DNA of 64,000 nucleotides, taken from the NCBI GenBank assembly GCA_943736015.1, contig OX031059.1:18600001-18664000 (forward strand), read 5' to 3'. Positions 44,804-55,429 of the stretch are shown here, piece after piece. The notes beneath the pieces were generated by a model, which ran no database searches, was not told the DNA's origin, and saw only the letters and a program-made list of their open reading frames with translations. The DNA is from Tridacna crocea (Eukaryota; Mollusca; Bivalvia; Cardiida; Cardiidae). Both the position numbers and the translations under genes were made by a program. Positions within the stretch are counted from its first letter, which is position 1, and the number at the start of each line of letters is the position of its first letter.

Positions 44804-44946
44804 CAGCCATTTCATGAAATGGCTGAAAATTTTAGCCATTTCGTGAAATGCCTAATTCATTCAGGCATTTCATGAAATGACTAAAATATTTCAGCCATTT
44901 CATGAAAAGGCTGGAAATTTACTCTAGCCATTTCATGAAATGGCTG
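44804..44946. repeat. Left palindrome array of element I (five units)
   Basis: Units of 20-22 bp at about 29-33 bp spacing. Unit 1 is a perfect 22-bp palindrome. Units 2 and 3 have AGGCATTTC or AAATGCCT substitutions. Spacing is close to three helical turns. Confidence 0.9.
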
Positions 44947-45208
44947 AAACTCAAAATTATACACATATTATACACGTACATGTATTACTTATTTTGAACA
45001 TAGTACGTGCATACGTTAATTTTGTTGAGTATCTAATTTTTGAGGATGATTTTTACAAAAAAAAGCACATATTCTTCACAACAGATCTTTTGATGGTATT
45101 GCTTGGCTTCAGACAAGACAAATTTGAAAGTGGCTTAAGTATTCAACCCTTTACCAGAATCTATTTGCCAAAAGTGAAGAAACTAGTCAATGACAAAGTG
45201 GGTGGGCA

Positions 45209-45410
45209 TTAACCCATTACCAGACAACAAAATTTTAGACTGGTCTAAATTCAAGGAGATTACAGACAACAATTAATACTGTATTTAAAATGGAAAACAA
45301 GTGCTATAAAAATAGAAAACATGGTGAGGAAAGGAGAAATCACTTATTACAATTCTCCTTTTCCTATACATTTTCCTTTTTTTAGCAAAAGGTCAAATGC
45401 GCGGTTGTGT
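45209..45410 (-). mobile_element. Family A MITE nested in element I
   Basis: TTAACCCATTACCAGACAAC and AGACTGGTCTAAATTCAAGG. The hairpin is shortened (GGAGAAATCACTTATTACAA), and the right end is worn. Confidence 0.7.
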
Positions 45411-45905
45411 TTTAGGAATGAAATTGTTGAATTCCGGCATGTCAGCTTTTTTCATGTTTTTATGCAGCATTTATGTAATAATTAATAACACAAAGATAGT
45501 TTCCATAACATCACCCGTGATCAAAGTAACCAATAATTGGATAAGAAACTACATGTAATTACATTAGGATGTTTTCACACATTTATAGTTCATACTACAG
45601 ATAATCTTTTGATCTGTTACATTAAATTTATCCTTTAATTAGAGAACTCTTGATAGGAAAATCAATCAATCAAACAAACTAACATTTAAAAAATAAACAA
45701 GCAAACAACTTATAAATGTATGTTTCCTCAACAAACCATTGAATAAAATATTCAAACGAAAATGTAATGATATTTTTCTAAATAAAGAAAGAAATAAATA
45801 AAACTAAAAGGAATCAATTACAAAAACCACGACATCATCAGTTTTCTAATCAAATAATGAATCAATTCATTAATATATCCATTTAAATAAACTTTAGATT
45901 TTTTT

Positions 45906-45944
45906 ACACAGATTGGCTGAAAATCCATCAGACAATCTGTGTAA
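45906..45944. repeat. Internal hairpin of element I
   Basis: ACACAGATTGGCTG and CAGACAATCTGTGT pair around AAAATCCAT. It repeats the CAGATTGGCTG motif of the element terminus. Confidence 0.7.
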
Positions 45945-45961
45945 TATTGACATCAGAATTC

Positions 45962-46071
45962 CAGCCATTTCATGAAATGGCTAAAAATTTCAGCCATTTC
46001 ATGAAATGGCTGACTGGTTTAGGCATTTCATGAACTGACTAAAATGTTTCAGCCATTTCATGAAATGGCTG
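45962..46071. repeat. Right palindrome array of element I (four units)
   Basis: Three perfect or near-perfect AGCCATTTCATGAAATGGCT units and one variant (AGGCATTTCATGAACTGACT), at 29-30 bp spacing. Confidence 0.9.
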
Positions 46072-46370
46072 ATTTCACAGATTGGCTGTAACATATACAC
46101 GATGTAAGTTCGCCAAACTCCGGAAACTCCCGGACCTTTACGTATGATATCGATTATTTTCATCGATTTGTCGTTATGCGAGACTGCTGATAAGGCATGT
46201 CCGTGAAAGTTGGCTATGCATAAAATGGAGTTGAGCCAAGCTATGTAATAAGGGGGCTTAATGGATCTGCCAAAAGATATCGACATATGGACTGACACGG
46301 GTCGAAACTTGTTGCTGGTTGCTAATTTTTGTATGTCCGAAGACGGTTCTTCCTTGGGATTCAGACATTT

Positions 46371-46601
46371 TTAGCCATTTACCCCATAAGGCATTTCTAT
46401 GGTATCTGTAACTGACCCTAAATAACAGCAAGATGAAGCTGCTGTTTCTTATGTGTATATGACACCTTTTGATAGCATAGAAAACATTGTGGCAAAAGGT
46501 GAAATTGCTCGTCACGAGCAATTTCACCTTTTGCCACAATGTTTTCCAAAGGCTCCTACAAGCAATGCGTAGAAATGAGCATCAATGGAGTGAAGGGTTA
46601 A
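46371..46601 (-). mobile_element. Family A2 MITE
   Basis: TTAGCCATTTACCCCATAAG (TTAA mutated) and GAGTGAAGGGTTAA. A perfect hairpin over about 75 bp (46474-46549), with GAAATTGCTCGTCACGAGC at its tip. Confidence 0.92.
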
Positions 46602-46871
46602 GACAAAATGGATTATATATATTTATGATTATCGAATGACCTGCTTGGTCTATCGCATTAAACATCCTTTTGGTAGTGCAAGTCAATTTTTTTTATTCAT
46701 TCTTTGCTCGAATAGGGTTCAAACAATTATAGGACTGGACTGCGCCTCTGTTGTGCCTTTCCCAACGGCACTTTTGCAAAGGTAAATCATCTGCTGGAAT
46801 CGAGTCATGTACTCTTGATTACAAGTCAAATACCGGAACCACCGTGCTCTCAAGGACAACCGGCGAGCTTT

Positions 46872-47075
46872 TGAATACAGGACCCGCTGTCACCAACAAT
46901 TCTTAAGAAAATTCTTTGTCTTTATGTCGAGAATTTTTTAGATTTAAAAGTAACACAACTTCTGACAGGCTAAACCCAATGATTTAGCCAGTCAGAAGTT
47001 GTGTTGCTTTCAATCTAAGAAGACTTTGGAGAATAAGATTAAGAATTCTCTTAAGAATTGATGAATACGCATCCT
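46872..47075. mobile_element. Family K MITE, complete copy
   Basis: Ends CACCAACAATTCTTAAGAAA and TCTTAAGAATTGATGAATAC. The hairpin is AGTAACACAACTTCTGACAG with its complement TCAGAAGTTGTGTTGCTT. Confidence 0.75.
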
Positions 47076-47576
47076 GGAAGACACAGGTGGGCATTGCTTT
47101 AACAAGGCTGTTTTTTTCCAGTTGCCCTATGTCTTTCCCGATCATCCCAATAGCCAATTGCTTCGTAAGTGCAAATCATCTTGAACTATATCTTTGATGT
47201 GTTTCACTTGAAGGAATCCTAAAAAGTGCATTTCACTTCGGTGGTGCTAAAAAATCAACAAGAGCACCGTTTGTTAGTGCCAACTCTAGGCTGAAGTAAC
47301 TTGATTTTTCAGATAAAATTTCAAGACGAAAAAGGCGCATAGCTGTTTCAAAAATACTTTGATAGTTATCTGTGCATATCATACGAGTTCTCCTTTTGAT
47401 AGAAAAGAATTTTGCTCAGTTTGAGATACATGTAAGTACTTTAAATAACAGAGACACTGTGTAAGTTTTGGCAAAATGACGTTGCAGACAACAAAGACGC
47501 CAGGGCTACAACAATAACTAGACGGTTTCTTCGAAAACAGCCGAGCCTAAGCAGGAAATGACTATCTTAACTAATA
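47076..47576. other. Unassigned DNA
   Basis: No gene or clear repeat recognised. Confidence 0.3.
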
Positions 47577-47659
47577 CATCGTCGGTATACTTCAAAAACC
47601 TCGTAACTACAGCTTGTTTCAAGCTGTAGTTACGAGGTTTTTGGATTAAACCGACGACA
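47577..47659. mobile_element. Family G palindrome, copy 3
   Basis: CATCGTCGGTATACTTCAAA and TTGGATTAAACCGACGACAT. The central 50 bp (AACCTCGTAACTACAGCTTG and its complement) is perfect. Confidence 0.88.
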
Positions 47660-47749
47660 TTTAGCATAGAATGGTTTAAAGTAAGTTCCATTCATAGTTA
47701 CTTTCATATCAATTTACTTTTGTGGTAATGCAAATGAATTTCAGTTCAA

Positions 47750-47830
47750 GATAGATAGATAGATAGATATTTATTCAGACAAGTACACATGTACATAGTC
47801 ATAATACATAAACAAATATTATTATGCAAA
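47750..47830 (-). mobile_element. Likely LINE 3' terminus with (ATCT)n tail
   Basis: On the minus strand TGTACTTGTCTGAATAAATA runs into (TCTA)n at 47750-47770. A 3' UTR end followed by a tetranucleotide tail is typical of some non-LTR retrotransposons. No reverse transcriptase is present. Confidence 0.45.
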
Positions 47831-48029
47831 TGTGTCAAAAATCTACCTCAAAAAAGATGCACACCGACAATTTTCTTATAACATAAACAAATTTCTATAA
47901 ATCAATACTGTATACAGAAGTATTTGAGAATGAACTTATGAGTTATTTATCATATGAAAATAATACATTCTTTCTTTAAATGCCTGTTTTGCGTTCAAGT
48001 TTAGTAGTTTCATTTGCAAATACATGTAA

Positions 48030-48215
48030 ACCAAGCTCTGTAAAAAAAGAGAATCTGAAATCTGCAAAAACTATCCACTCAGCTCAGCTTGCACAGTCCG
48101 CTTTAGGCTGACCTAGGTCGAAAAGTTTTGTTATTGATCAATTTTCTGCAAGCTAAAGGACCAGTCTACTTCGTGATTCAATCCTTTGTTTGACAAAATC
48201 GATTTCATGACAAAC
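48030..48215. mobile_element. Family D MITE, copy
   Basis: CTGCAAAAACTATCCACTCA, CAGCTTGCACAGTCCGC, GGCTGACCTAGGTCGAAAAG and GACCAGTCTACTTCGTGA. Confidence 0.6.
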
Positions 48216-48384
48216 TGATATCTTATTTTACTTGTACCACTCTTGTTCATTATGTTATAAATGTTATGTTTTACAAATTATAGATCTATGTGTCGAGTTA
48301 TCTTGTATATATACATCATAGAGATGCATTAAACATCTATTTACGAGAGCACGGCCCACACGTATTTCGAAATAAAACTCAGCC

Positions 48385-48645
48385 ATGGTCCAGCAAAAGG
48401 AGGCTTAATGCATCCCCTTTATACATTATACCAAACAAGACAATTTATGATTACGGACCCATTAAATCCAATTTGATTAACAATTGACTGAATTCTGTTG
48501 TAGAATAGTCGTTAGACGATACAGAAAATTGATCGAAAACAAAAAAGTTTCGGCCCAGGTAAGCCTGCGCGCACTGCGCAGGCTGACATTTGTCGATACT
48601 TTTTTGCAGATGCATTAAGCCCCCTTTTCACAGAGTATGGCTGAG
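48385..48645. mobile_element. Family D MITE, both ends present
   Basis: CAAAAGGAGGCTTAATGCAT at the left and ATGCATTAAGCCCCCTTTTC at the right form inverted ends. The hairpin at 48555-48590 is AAGCCTGCGCGCACTGCGCA. Confidence 0.7.
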
Positions 48646-48883
48646 TTATATTAAGTAGTGGGTGAGAAGGGACATGAAGTAAAGAATTGTGAGATAACTT
48701 CAAACGCCTTGCCTCCTACACGCAAAAGGTATCATGTCAAAGTACTGTAAGGTTAAAAAGGATACAGATTCGTATCCAAACTAATGGTCCGTCAAGGTAG
48801 GCCGGGTTAATGGTGTTAACGAACACCTGTGTTGGCACCTTTCAAAACAAATGTGGTTGCTTTATACGTTTGCTTTCCAAGTC

Positions 48884-49065
48884 TTAACCCTTCGACTGCT
48901 CAGCGCGACTTGAAGACCTTTAGCGGACTCTGTAGATCAAGATAAAACTGCACAAAACGTGCACGTGTCGACAAATACCTTTTGAAAGAGCAAATTAAAA
49001 AAAATATATATTTGGTTTTTGCTATAGCCTTAAAAGTTTAACTTGTTTAGCAGTATAAGTATTAA
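48884..49065 (+). mobile_element. Family B MITE, hairpin right arm lost
   Basis: TTAACCCTTCGACTGCTCAG at the left and AGTATAAGTATTAA at the right. The left hairpin arm reads AGATCAAGATAAAACTGCAC; the right arm is deleted. Confidence 0.75.
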
Positions 49066-49169
49066 ATTGGTATAAAATTGTTATATAAGTACGAACGTAA
49101 ACTGCATAGAACTTAATATCTCGAATCTACATTGTTTGATATTCTCTAAGACAATCCGGTCAAAACTAT

Positions 49170-49449
49170 CATGAGAATAATAGGCCTGCAACACGAGAAA
49201 AGTGGCTTTCGGACATTTGCGTAAAGTGTCATCTCGGATCAGCCTGCGCACTCCACGCAGGCTAATCCGAGACGGCACTTTACGAATGCATTACATTTTG
49301 TGCTACAGTAGACTTGTGCAAAACAGAAATTTTCATTAAGACGGAAAGTGTCGTCTCGGAATAGCCTGCGCGGACCTCGCAGGCTGATCTGAGACGACAA
49401 TTTACGCACTTGTCCAAATGCCCCTTTTCGCATGTTGCAGGCCATATAA
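49170..49449. mobile_element. Family C double-hairpin MITE, copy 5
   Basis: GGCCTGCAACACGAGAAAAG and CTTTTCGCATGTTGCAGGCC. Hairpins are at about 49230-49280 and 49345-49400. Confidence 0.88.
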
Positions 49450-49501
49450 TATCTGTGTCTTTTAAGGTTAAAATTTTATGAGCCATGCTCTGGCAAAAGA
49501 G

Positions 49502-49524
49502 GGTGTGTGTGTGGGGGGGGGGGC
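49502..49524. repeat. (GT)n/poly-G run
   Basis: GTGTGTGTGTG followed by nine or ten G. Confidence 0.85.
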
Positions 49525-50305
49525 GAATTTAAACCATCTCTGTGAAGCATTCTACCAAGCAACTCGCCACATTATCATTATTGGTCCATAAAATCCACTA
49601 TTTCTAAAAACAAAATGAATCTTGAGAAATGATTGTCATTTTTGACATACAGAAGATTTACCAACTGCACAAAGTTTCGACACACTCTCTTACACTCCGG
49701 ATCATTACATTCACCTCTGTAGTGGGCTCAGAAAGTAGTCCGTCATTACGTAATACTTTCGTCACATGAGCAGAACTCTAAATGGCGAAACAAACGCCGG
49801 TGAAGGAAAGACCAATAGCCGGATTACTTTGTGTGCTGTTGAAACAGCATACGGCCAATCAGACTAAGTGGTTGGCAGTGTGAAAAAGACGGAATTTCTG
49901 AAAAGCTGAAATGTCTTTAAAAGGACCATAACTTGTTTATTAATCTTATAACCTAAGATTTATCGGTGTGTCAAAACTGTTGTCATCATTCATGGGCACA
50001 GCCATTTTTGTTGAACTTGGCGTAAGATTCTGGATCAGTAAAAATGCTCGAAAAAAATAGTTCTATTTTATACGGGTAAATTCATCAGTTTGAAAGCACC
50101 TATAATGTATCCAGAATCATATTTCCTTTCTTTACCTTATAATTTTACATACGAAACAGTCAAACAGTAACAAAACATCTTTTCTTCGGTTTGACAAGAT
50201 TCTTGTCATTTAGCCCATCGCAGAGAGGCATCTGAGAGTAACGAACGACAACTCTGCTAGGAGATTGGTTTCGACACAGGGCAATCTGCGCAAAATAACA
50301 GGTAC
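49525..50305. other. Unassigned DNA
   Basis: CGAAACAAACGCCGGTGAAG marks a slightly GC-richer patch near 49790. No gene recognised. Confidence 0.3.
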
Positions 50306-50460
50306 TCAAAAATTGAAATTTATTTCAAGCAGGGTAGAAAACATTGTGGGAAAAAGGAGAAAATGCTGGTTACTAGCATTTTCTCCTTTTCCCACAATGT
50401 TTTCAAAGGGTTTCTATCTCAGGGTCGTAAATACCAGGGATTTTTTTGGTGAAGGGTTAA
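50306..50460 (-). mobile_element. Family A, left end missing
   Basis: It starts at TACTCAAAAATTGAAATTTA. The hairpin at 50336-50405 is near perfect (GCTGGTTACTAGC), and the right end is TTGGTGAAGGGTTAA. Confidence 0.85.
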
Positions 50461-50699
50461 GTTGCATTTACGGTGTTTCTCAGGAAATTTTTATCTAAAG
50501 CAAACCAACTATATAGCGATTTAACGATCCTCTCTTTTTTGTGCTTTTCAAAATTTCTCCACTAGATCTAGATCTATAGGATGAAAGGTATGGGATGTAG
50601 TCTGTAGGTGGTAAATGTGTTATATAAATGACGGACATGAAACATGACATAAGATAAATGACTTCTCTGGAAAACAGAAAAATAGAACGAATCAATTTC

Positions 50700-50860
50700 T
50701 AGCCATGCTCTCTGAAAATGGGCCTTAATCCATCAACAAAAAATATCGGCTTAGGTCAGCCAGGACAGACTGGGCTGAAAACGTTTGCTTTTTGTATTTT
50801 TCGTGCATGTCAAAGGACTAGTATACCTCACGACTCAGCTGATCTTTGTGAGAAATGAAT
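50700..50860. mobile_element. Family D fragment
   Basis: AGCCATGCTCTCTGAAAATG, TATCGGCTTAGGTCAGCC and GGACTAGTATACCTCACGAC. Confidence 0.6.
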
Positions 50861-50934
50861 CCGTAATTATGTATCGATTTGCTTAGTCCCATAATCCATG
50901 AAGATGCTATAACCAGAGCAGGGTACCTTTGACC

Positions 50935-51230
50935 TGTACTCTGTAAAACGGGGGGTTAATGCATCCGCAAAAAGCATCGACTCAGGTCAGCCTGCGTAAT
51001 GCAGGGAAATGACCCTCCCCTACAAAATGTCCCGGGTCATTATTCTACGTAGAGAAAAGACCTAAGAAGTCATTTCACTACCTTGAGGAATGACCCGGGT
51101 CATTAGTCTACATAGAGAAATGACCCTAAAGGGTCTTTCCTGTACGTCGAGAAATGACCCATGGGTCATTTTGTAGGGGAGGGTCATTTCTCTGCATTAC
51201 ACCTGCACAGTCCGCGCCAAACTGTTTTAA
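50935..51230. mobile_element. Family D MITE interrupted by family H
   Basis: ACGGGGGGTTAATGCATCCG and ACTCAGGTCAGCCTGC at the left, CACAGTCCGCGCC at the right of the inserted H element. Only the left arm of D is intact. Confidence 0.7.
50996..51203. mobile_element. Family H palindromic MITE, copy 2
   Basis: GTAATGCAGGGAAATGACCC and GGGTCATTTCTCTGCATTAC. Internal units are AATGACCCGGGTCATT and AATGACCCATGGGTCATT. It sits within the D hairpin; flanking CCTG on both sides is a possible 4-bp target duplication. Confidence 0.85.
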
Positions 51231-51394
51231 AATGCAGTAATATTTATGTATTTGATAAGAATTTTCCAGGATTAAAAAGGATTCGTTAGGAAATTATGGG
51301 CCACAAAATTGCTCCATGAGATAATGGGTTAAGATGATAAGATAAGTTCCAATGAATTACGAAGTGAACCCCTCTAACCACTAACCTGGTAAAG

Positions 51395-51585
51395 TAACTA
51401 AAATGAAACCTTCAAGTGGATAGCGAAAGTCCAAATGCTGTTTTTTCAGCGCTATTTGAGAGGGTAAAATAAATCTAATCGGACATTGTAGATGAAAGAT
51501 CAGTCTGCATTTTCTGTGAAGTTTGATCTTATTCCACACTGTCCGTTAAAGACCCTTGCGTCGCGCTATGCGGCCTCAGGGTCAA
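51395..51585 (-). mobile_element. Family B MITE, degenerate
   Basis: ATCGGACATTGTAGATGAAA, GATCAGTCTGCATTTTCTG, CACACTGTCCGTTAAAGACC and TATGCGGCCTCAGGGTCAA. It runs directly into the next A element. Confidence 0.65.
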
Positions 51586-51792
51586 CAAACTACAACGTTT
51601 TAGACTCTTCCATATGGAAAGCATTTGCAGACGACAAATTAAATGAGACTCAAATTATTGAAGTTGCCTGTTAAACGGCAGAAAACATTGTGGGAAAAGG
51701 AGAAAATGCTGGTTACCAGCATTTTCTCCTTTTCCCACAATGTTTTCAAAATCCAAGGTCGTGAAACCACATAATTGTTGGGGTAAAGGGCT
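51582..51792 (-). mobile_element. Family A MITE abutting a B element
   Basis: TCAACAAACTACAACG (decayed TTAA) at the left, perfect hairpin at 51680-51749, right end TTGGGGTAAAGGGCTTT. Confidence 0.85.
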
Positions 51793-52219
51793 TTGCGTGA
51801 CGAGAGCTTGATAGTGCTGTGTTTTTTTTGTTTTTGTTTGTTTATCATATGATAATAAAAACGGTATAATAAATCTTCGTCAGCTGGAATTTTCAATTAA
51901 GCGTAATTAAAAGCGAAGTTATGGGTCTTAGAACGCAAAAGAAACACGTATAATGCTCTTTGTAAAACCTTTCTGGAAAATCCTGCAACATGCCAGTATT
52001 TTCAGAACTAGTATGTTTTAACATCGTCTCATTGTAAGGGTGAGTTCAATAATTTGAACTACATTTACTTTGCTGTCTGCAAATGCAAAGTAGACATTTA
52101 TAAAAATCTGTTTTTTAAAAGTCAAGAAGGTAATTTCGATCAAGAGAGTCAACATAGGCTCATTCACGGCAAGTATATAGTCAGAATTGTCCGCGATTCG
52201 AACCAAAACTACCCGCTTG

Positions 52220-52431
52220 CTTTAAACATATTTATTTTACATCGATTGAGAAACAAGCTCTTATAACTTATACTAATCTCTCTCGATTCTGCTTCCTGGG
52301 AACTACACCTGTACCCGCGCCGAATGTGTGGGCCAATGAAAAATCCCAAAGATGACACCCGCTCCCGGGTATCGAACTCAGGACCTTTAGGTTATGAGGC
52401 CGACGCTCTACCTCACGACCACGGACCACCC
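52220..52431 (-). mobile_element. SINE S3, copy 3
   Basis: Minus-strand head GTCGTGAGGTAGAGCGTCGG (A box) and GAGTTCGATACCCGGG (B box). Body and tail match the copy at 25638-25856 almost base for base. Confidence 0.85.
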
Positions 52432-52529
52432 GGTTACCATGTACATACTGCCTTTTTGGTATTGAACAACAAATTTAACTACTTTACATAAAAGTACTTG
52501 GAACTAAACGTCAAAAATCGAGCAAGGTG

Positions 52530-52735
52530 ATTGATTGGTTGAATGGTGTCTTAAGCCGCTTTTAACATTTTTGGGTCATATCCCGGTATTAGCCAACATA
52601 ATATCATTCACAATATTCCTGTGACTGAGATGTCTTGCCCGAGGGCACTTTCGCAAAAACCCTGTGGTTACGGTAGGGCTCGAACCCAGGGGCCTCTAGG
52701 CCAAGAGTCCAAACCTTCATCACTGAGCCTCTGCG
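52530..52735 (-). mobile_element. SINE S2 with tRNA-like head
   Basis: Minus strand GAGGCTCAGTGATGAAGG (A box) and TGGGTTCGAGCCC (B box). Body AGTGCCCTCGGGCAAGACAT; TTGATTGGTTGAAT at the tail end. Confidence 0.75.
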
Positions 52736-52879
52736 ATTTTTATATAAATCCACGTAATAGCTATCGCACAAATGTTAATATATTTTAGGGGTTAATATAA
52801 CTTTGACTTCTTTCGACAGCTGAATATACAATCTAATGAAACTAAGTACTTAGAAGCTTAGCGAAAAAAAAAAAACAGT

Positions 52880-53640
52880 CGTTAATGATCCAAAATTAGT
52901 GCAGGTTCTTTGCAGTCTGATATTAATCTATTCAGTCCCCAACAGTCCCTATTTTCGTCAATAGCGTTTAACACCCGAACGGAAATGCTTCCGGGTCGTA
53001 GTACCCAAAAGTAGTCCCACTTGATTATTTGATATATAGCACTTCTGTCACAATCAATCTGTTTTGTCATTAAAGATCATAGGAAACGTATTTTAAAATG
53101 CATTTCTGAAGTTGATTTAATAATTTCATCTGAGAATGCATGCCTTGTTTGTATTTCTTTAAGAACTTTTTTTGTGTGTGTGTGACCTATAGCAAAAACA
53201 CATGGTCTATTACCAGTAAGGGCAAAGGTTCATAGAGACTTCCTAGGGTTGATGTGTTTGAAGAGGAATGGCAAAAAAATTTATAGCTCATTATGTCATT
53301 TTCTGCACTTTTGGTGAAGGACATTGGACATTATATTTGATGGGAAAAAATGTTAGGTTCCGGCTTCGTCAAAGAATCAGCAGCAGCCAATCACTGAGTG
53401 ATATTTACTCTATTTTCAATAAGCACCCTCCCCCCAAAAAACTAAGTTACCGGTGTGACACCTAACATGGTTTAAATTAAAATACACAATCCCAAAGCTA
53501 TGATTCAAGCAACAAAAAAGGGGCCAAAAGGTCAAGGAGCATACTTCAGACATCATGCTGTATGTCAACAAAACAATTCTAAGCCTTGAACAACGTCGAC
53601 TTTATGCCCATTAAAAGCCTTTCATAAGCTGAAAAGATTT
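52880..53640. other. Unassigned DNA with a family B remnant
   Basis: TTCTTTGCAGTCTGATATTA at about 52908 is half of a B hairpin. The rest is unassigned. Confidence 0.35.
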
Positions 53641-53647
53641 TCTGTAT

Positions 53648-53857
53648 ACCCCTTTATCTTAGCTTTATAAATTAATACTACTAAGTCGATGACAAAAAAC
53701 CCAAATATTGTTTTTTCAAGGTTTCTTTTTAGAGTAAAAATATCGTCTTATCGGACAGTGTAGATCAAAGATCAGACAGTACATTCTTTGCAGTCTAATC
53801 TTGATCTACATGATCGCAAAAAAGTCAATACGTCGCGCCCAGCAGCTACAGGGTTAA
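53648..53857 (-). mobile_element. Family B MITE
   Basis: ACCCCTTTATCTTAGCTTTA at the left. The hairpin at about 53752-53818 has AGATCAGACAGTACATTCTT. Right end CAGCAGCTACAGGGTTAA. Confidence 0.82.
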
Positions 53858-53951
53858 ATCAGTCTTTAGAAAAACCATGTAAACCAAACATTCTTTACAT
53901 TATTGCTGTCAAACGCATCGATCGGAAGGCAAACAAAAACTCCTGGCCTGT

Positions 53952-54035
53952 TTAACCTTTTACCAAACTACAAAAATGTAGACTCGTCCAAATTGAATGT
54001 ATTTGCGGAGGGCATTTCAAATGTGAGCTTCTAGA
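53952..54035 (-). mobile_element. Family A left-end fragment
   Basis: TTAACCTTTTACCAAACTAC, GACTCGTCCAAATTGAATG and TTTGCGGAGGGCA, then unrelated DNA. Confidence 0.65.
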
Positions 54036-54378
54036 GTGAACAAAAGGTTTTAAAGATCTTTTTACAGATTTGTCCCGATGACCAACTATTTGCCCAAACA
54101 TGAAGTAACTTAACTTAAAATTTGATCGTGTGACCTGGTCTTTTACTCCACATGACCCATGTTTGACCTCGTTTAACATATCATCAATAAAAACGTTCTG
54201 ACCAAGTTTCATGAGTATCAGATTGGAAATAGGCATCTAGAGTTCACAAAAGGTAATTTTTGACGACTGCTCGACCAACAAAGGACGCTAAACACATCAT
54301 GATCACAACAGGTCATCTTGAGTTTTTTTTTGTGCCATGAAGACTAACTCGTTACAGCAATTCATAGCAAAAAGCAGA

Positions 54379-54518
54379 GATTAACCCTACACAATCATGA
54401 GTTTTATTGACACAGAGTAAGAAATCTTTTGAAAACATTGTGGTAACCAGCAATTTCTCCCTCAGTTTCTACAATATTTTTACTCAATGAAAGACAAATT
54501 CTAGCATTTGAGTAATCT
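54379..54518 (+). mobile_element. Family A with the hairpin deleted
   Basis: TTAACCCTACACAATCATGA, then GAAAACATTGTGG joined directly to TAACCAGCAATTTCTCC, so almost all of the left hairpin arm is missing. The right arm is partial. Confidence 0.65.
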
Positions 54519-54519
54519 T

Positions 54520-54745
54520 TTAACCTTTTACCACACAATCCGACTTTTAACGACCCTGAGAAAGAAAGCTTTTGAAAACATTTTGGGAAAAGGAGAAAAT
54601 GCTGGTAACCAGCATTTTCTCTTTTTCCAACAATGCTTTCTACCCTTCCAAAAGAGAATTTCAATTCTTGATTCATTTATTTTGTCGTCTGCAAGTGCTT
54701 TCAATTTGGAATTGGCTAAATTTTTTTCGTTTGGTAAAGACTTAA
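54520..54745 (+). mobile_element. Family A MITE
   Basis: TTAACCTTTTACCACACAAT and TCGTTTGGTAAAGACTTAA. The hairpin at 54575-54640 is near perfect. Only one base separates it from the deleted copy to its left. Confidence 0.9.
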
Positions 54746-55429
54746 TTTTTTGTCTGTAAGTCATTTCAAATAAGACAAGTGTAAAAACTCTGTCATGTGT
54801 TAAAGAACTAAGAGCTTGTATGAAAGACTTTGTACTCAAAAGCATAAGAATTATTATTATCAATATAATTTGTCGACAGATTAAATTATCTACAATCACT
54901 ATTTCCTAAATTTCTTCCGTTGAAAGTTTAATCACAATTTGATTATCAGTTCGTACAAATAATTTGCATGGTTTACGGCGAACAAAATATCAATTTACAA
55001 GAAACTTCAGAATAAAAGTACATTTTGTATAGCAAATAAAACTGCCGCTTTGCATGTTATGTCATTAAGTGCACCATAAAATAGTTCTTTTTACATTTTT
55101 GTGCAACCTCTTTTCCATATTCATCTAATACTTGCCAGTGCTACATCTGTTTTCTTTGGTTTTTAAAGATCTTTGAAAGTTATTAAGCAACAAAAACTAC
55201 TTGCTACAGTACAAACAAATTCTCGCAGACGATTGCTGATGTTCAAACATCCCCTCGGAAGATCTTTTTACGATTAGAAAAAGTAGTCCATTTGATTCCG
55301 CTTCGTGAAATTCCTATGTAAGAAAAATGGTTTTCCAGTTGCACCGATGTTTAGTCTTTCATCTCAATTTTCTTTAACAAACAGTGTAACCTTTCTTTCA
55401 CTTTTAAGCTTTTTATAGACTCTCCAAAA
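54746..55429. other. AT-rich DNA without recognised features
   Basis: No gene or repeat recognised. Confidence 0.3.

Larger units (their letters stand above)
44787..46088. mobile_element. Element I: 1.3-kb element with terminal arrays of a 20-bp palindrome
   Basis: The ends are inverted: CAGCCAATTTGTGAAATCAG at 44787 and CTGATTTCACAGATTGGCTG ending at 46088, flanked by TA on both sides. The inverted repeats extend about 130-160 bp. They consist of spaced copies of AGCCATTTCATGAAATGGCT or variants: five at the left (44804-44825, 44834-44853, 44862-44882, 44892-44913, 44925-44946) and four at the right (45962-45983, 45991-46012, 46021-46040, 46050-46071). The interior is AT-rich with no transposase. 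An open frame of 90 codons (44940-45212) begins inside the fifth palindrome and resembles nothing known. A family A MITE lies inside. Probably a non-autonomous DNA transposon; superfamily unknown. Confidence 0.8.

Noticed and set aside
44940..45212. Possible 90-residue protein encoded by element I
   Set aside because: It starts inside a terminal palindrome, has no recognisable domain, and ends at the nested A element. Kept only as a note in the element entry.
44804..46071. CRISPR-like array
   Set aside because: The repeats are palindromes at the two ends of one element, the spacers are short and similar, the context is eukaryotic and no cas genes are present.
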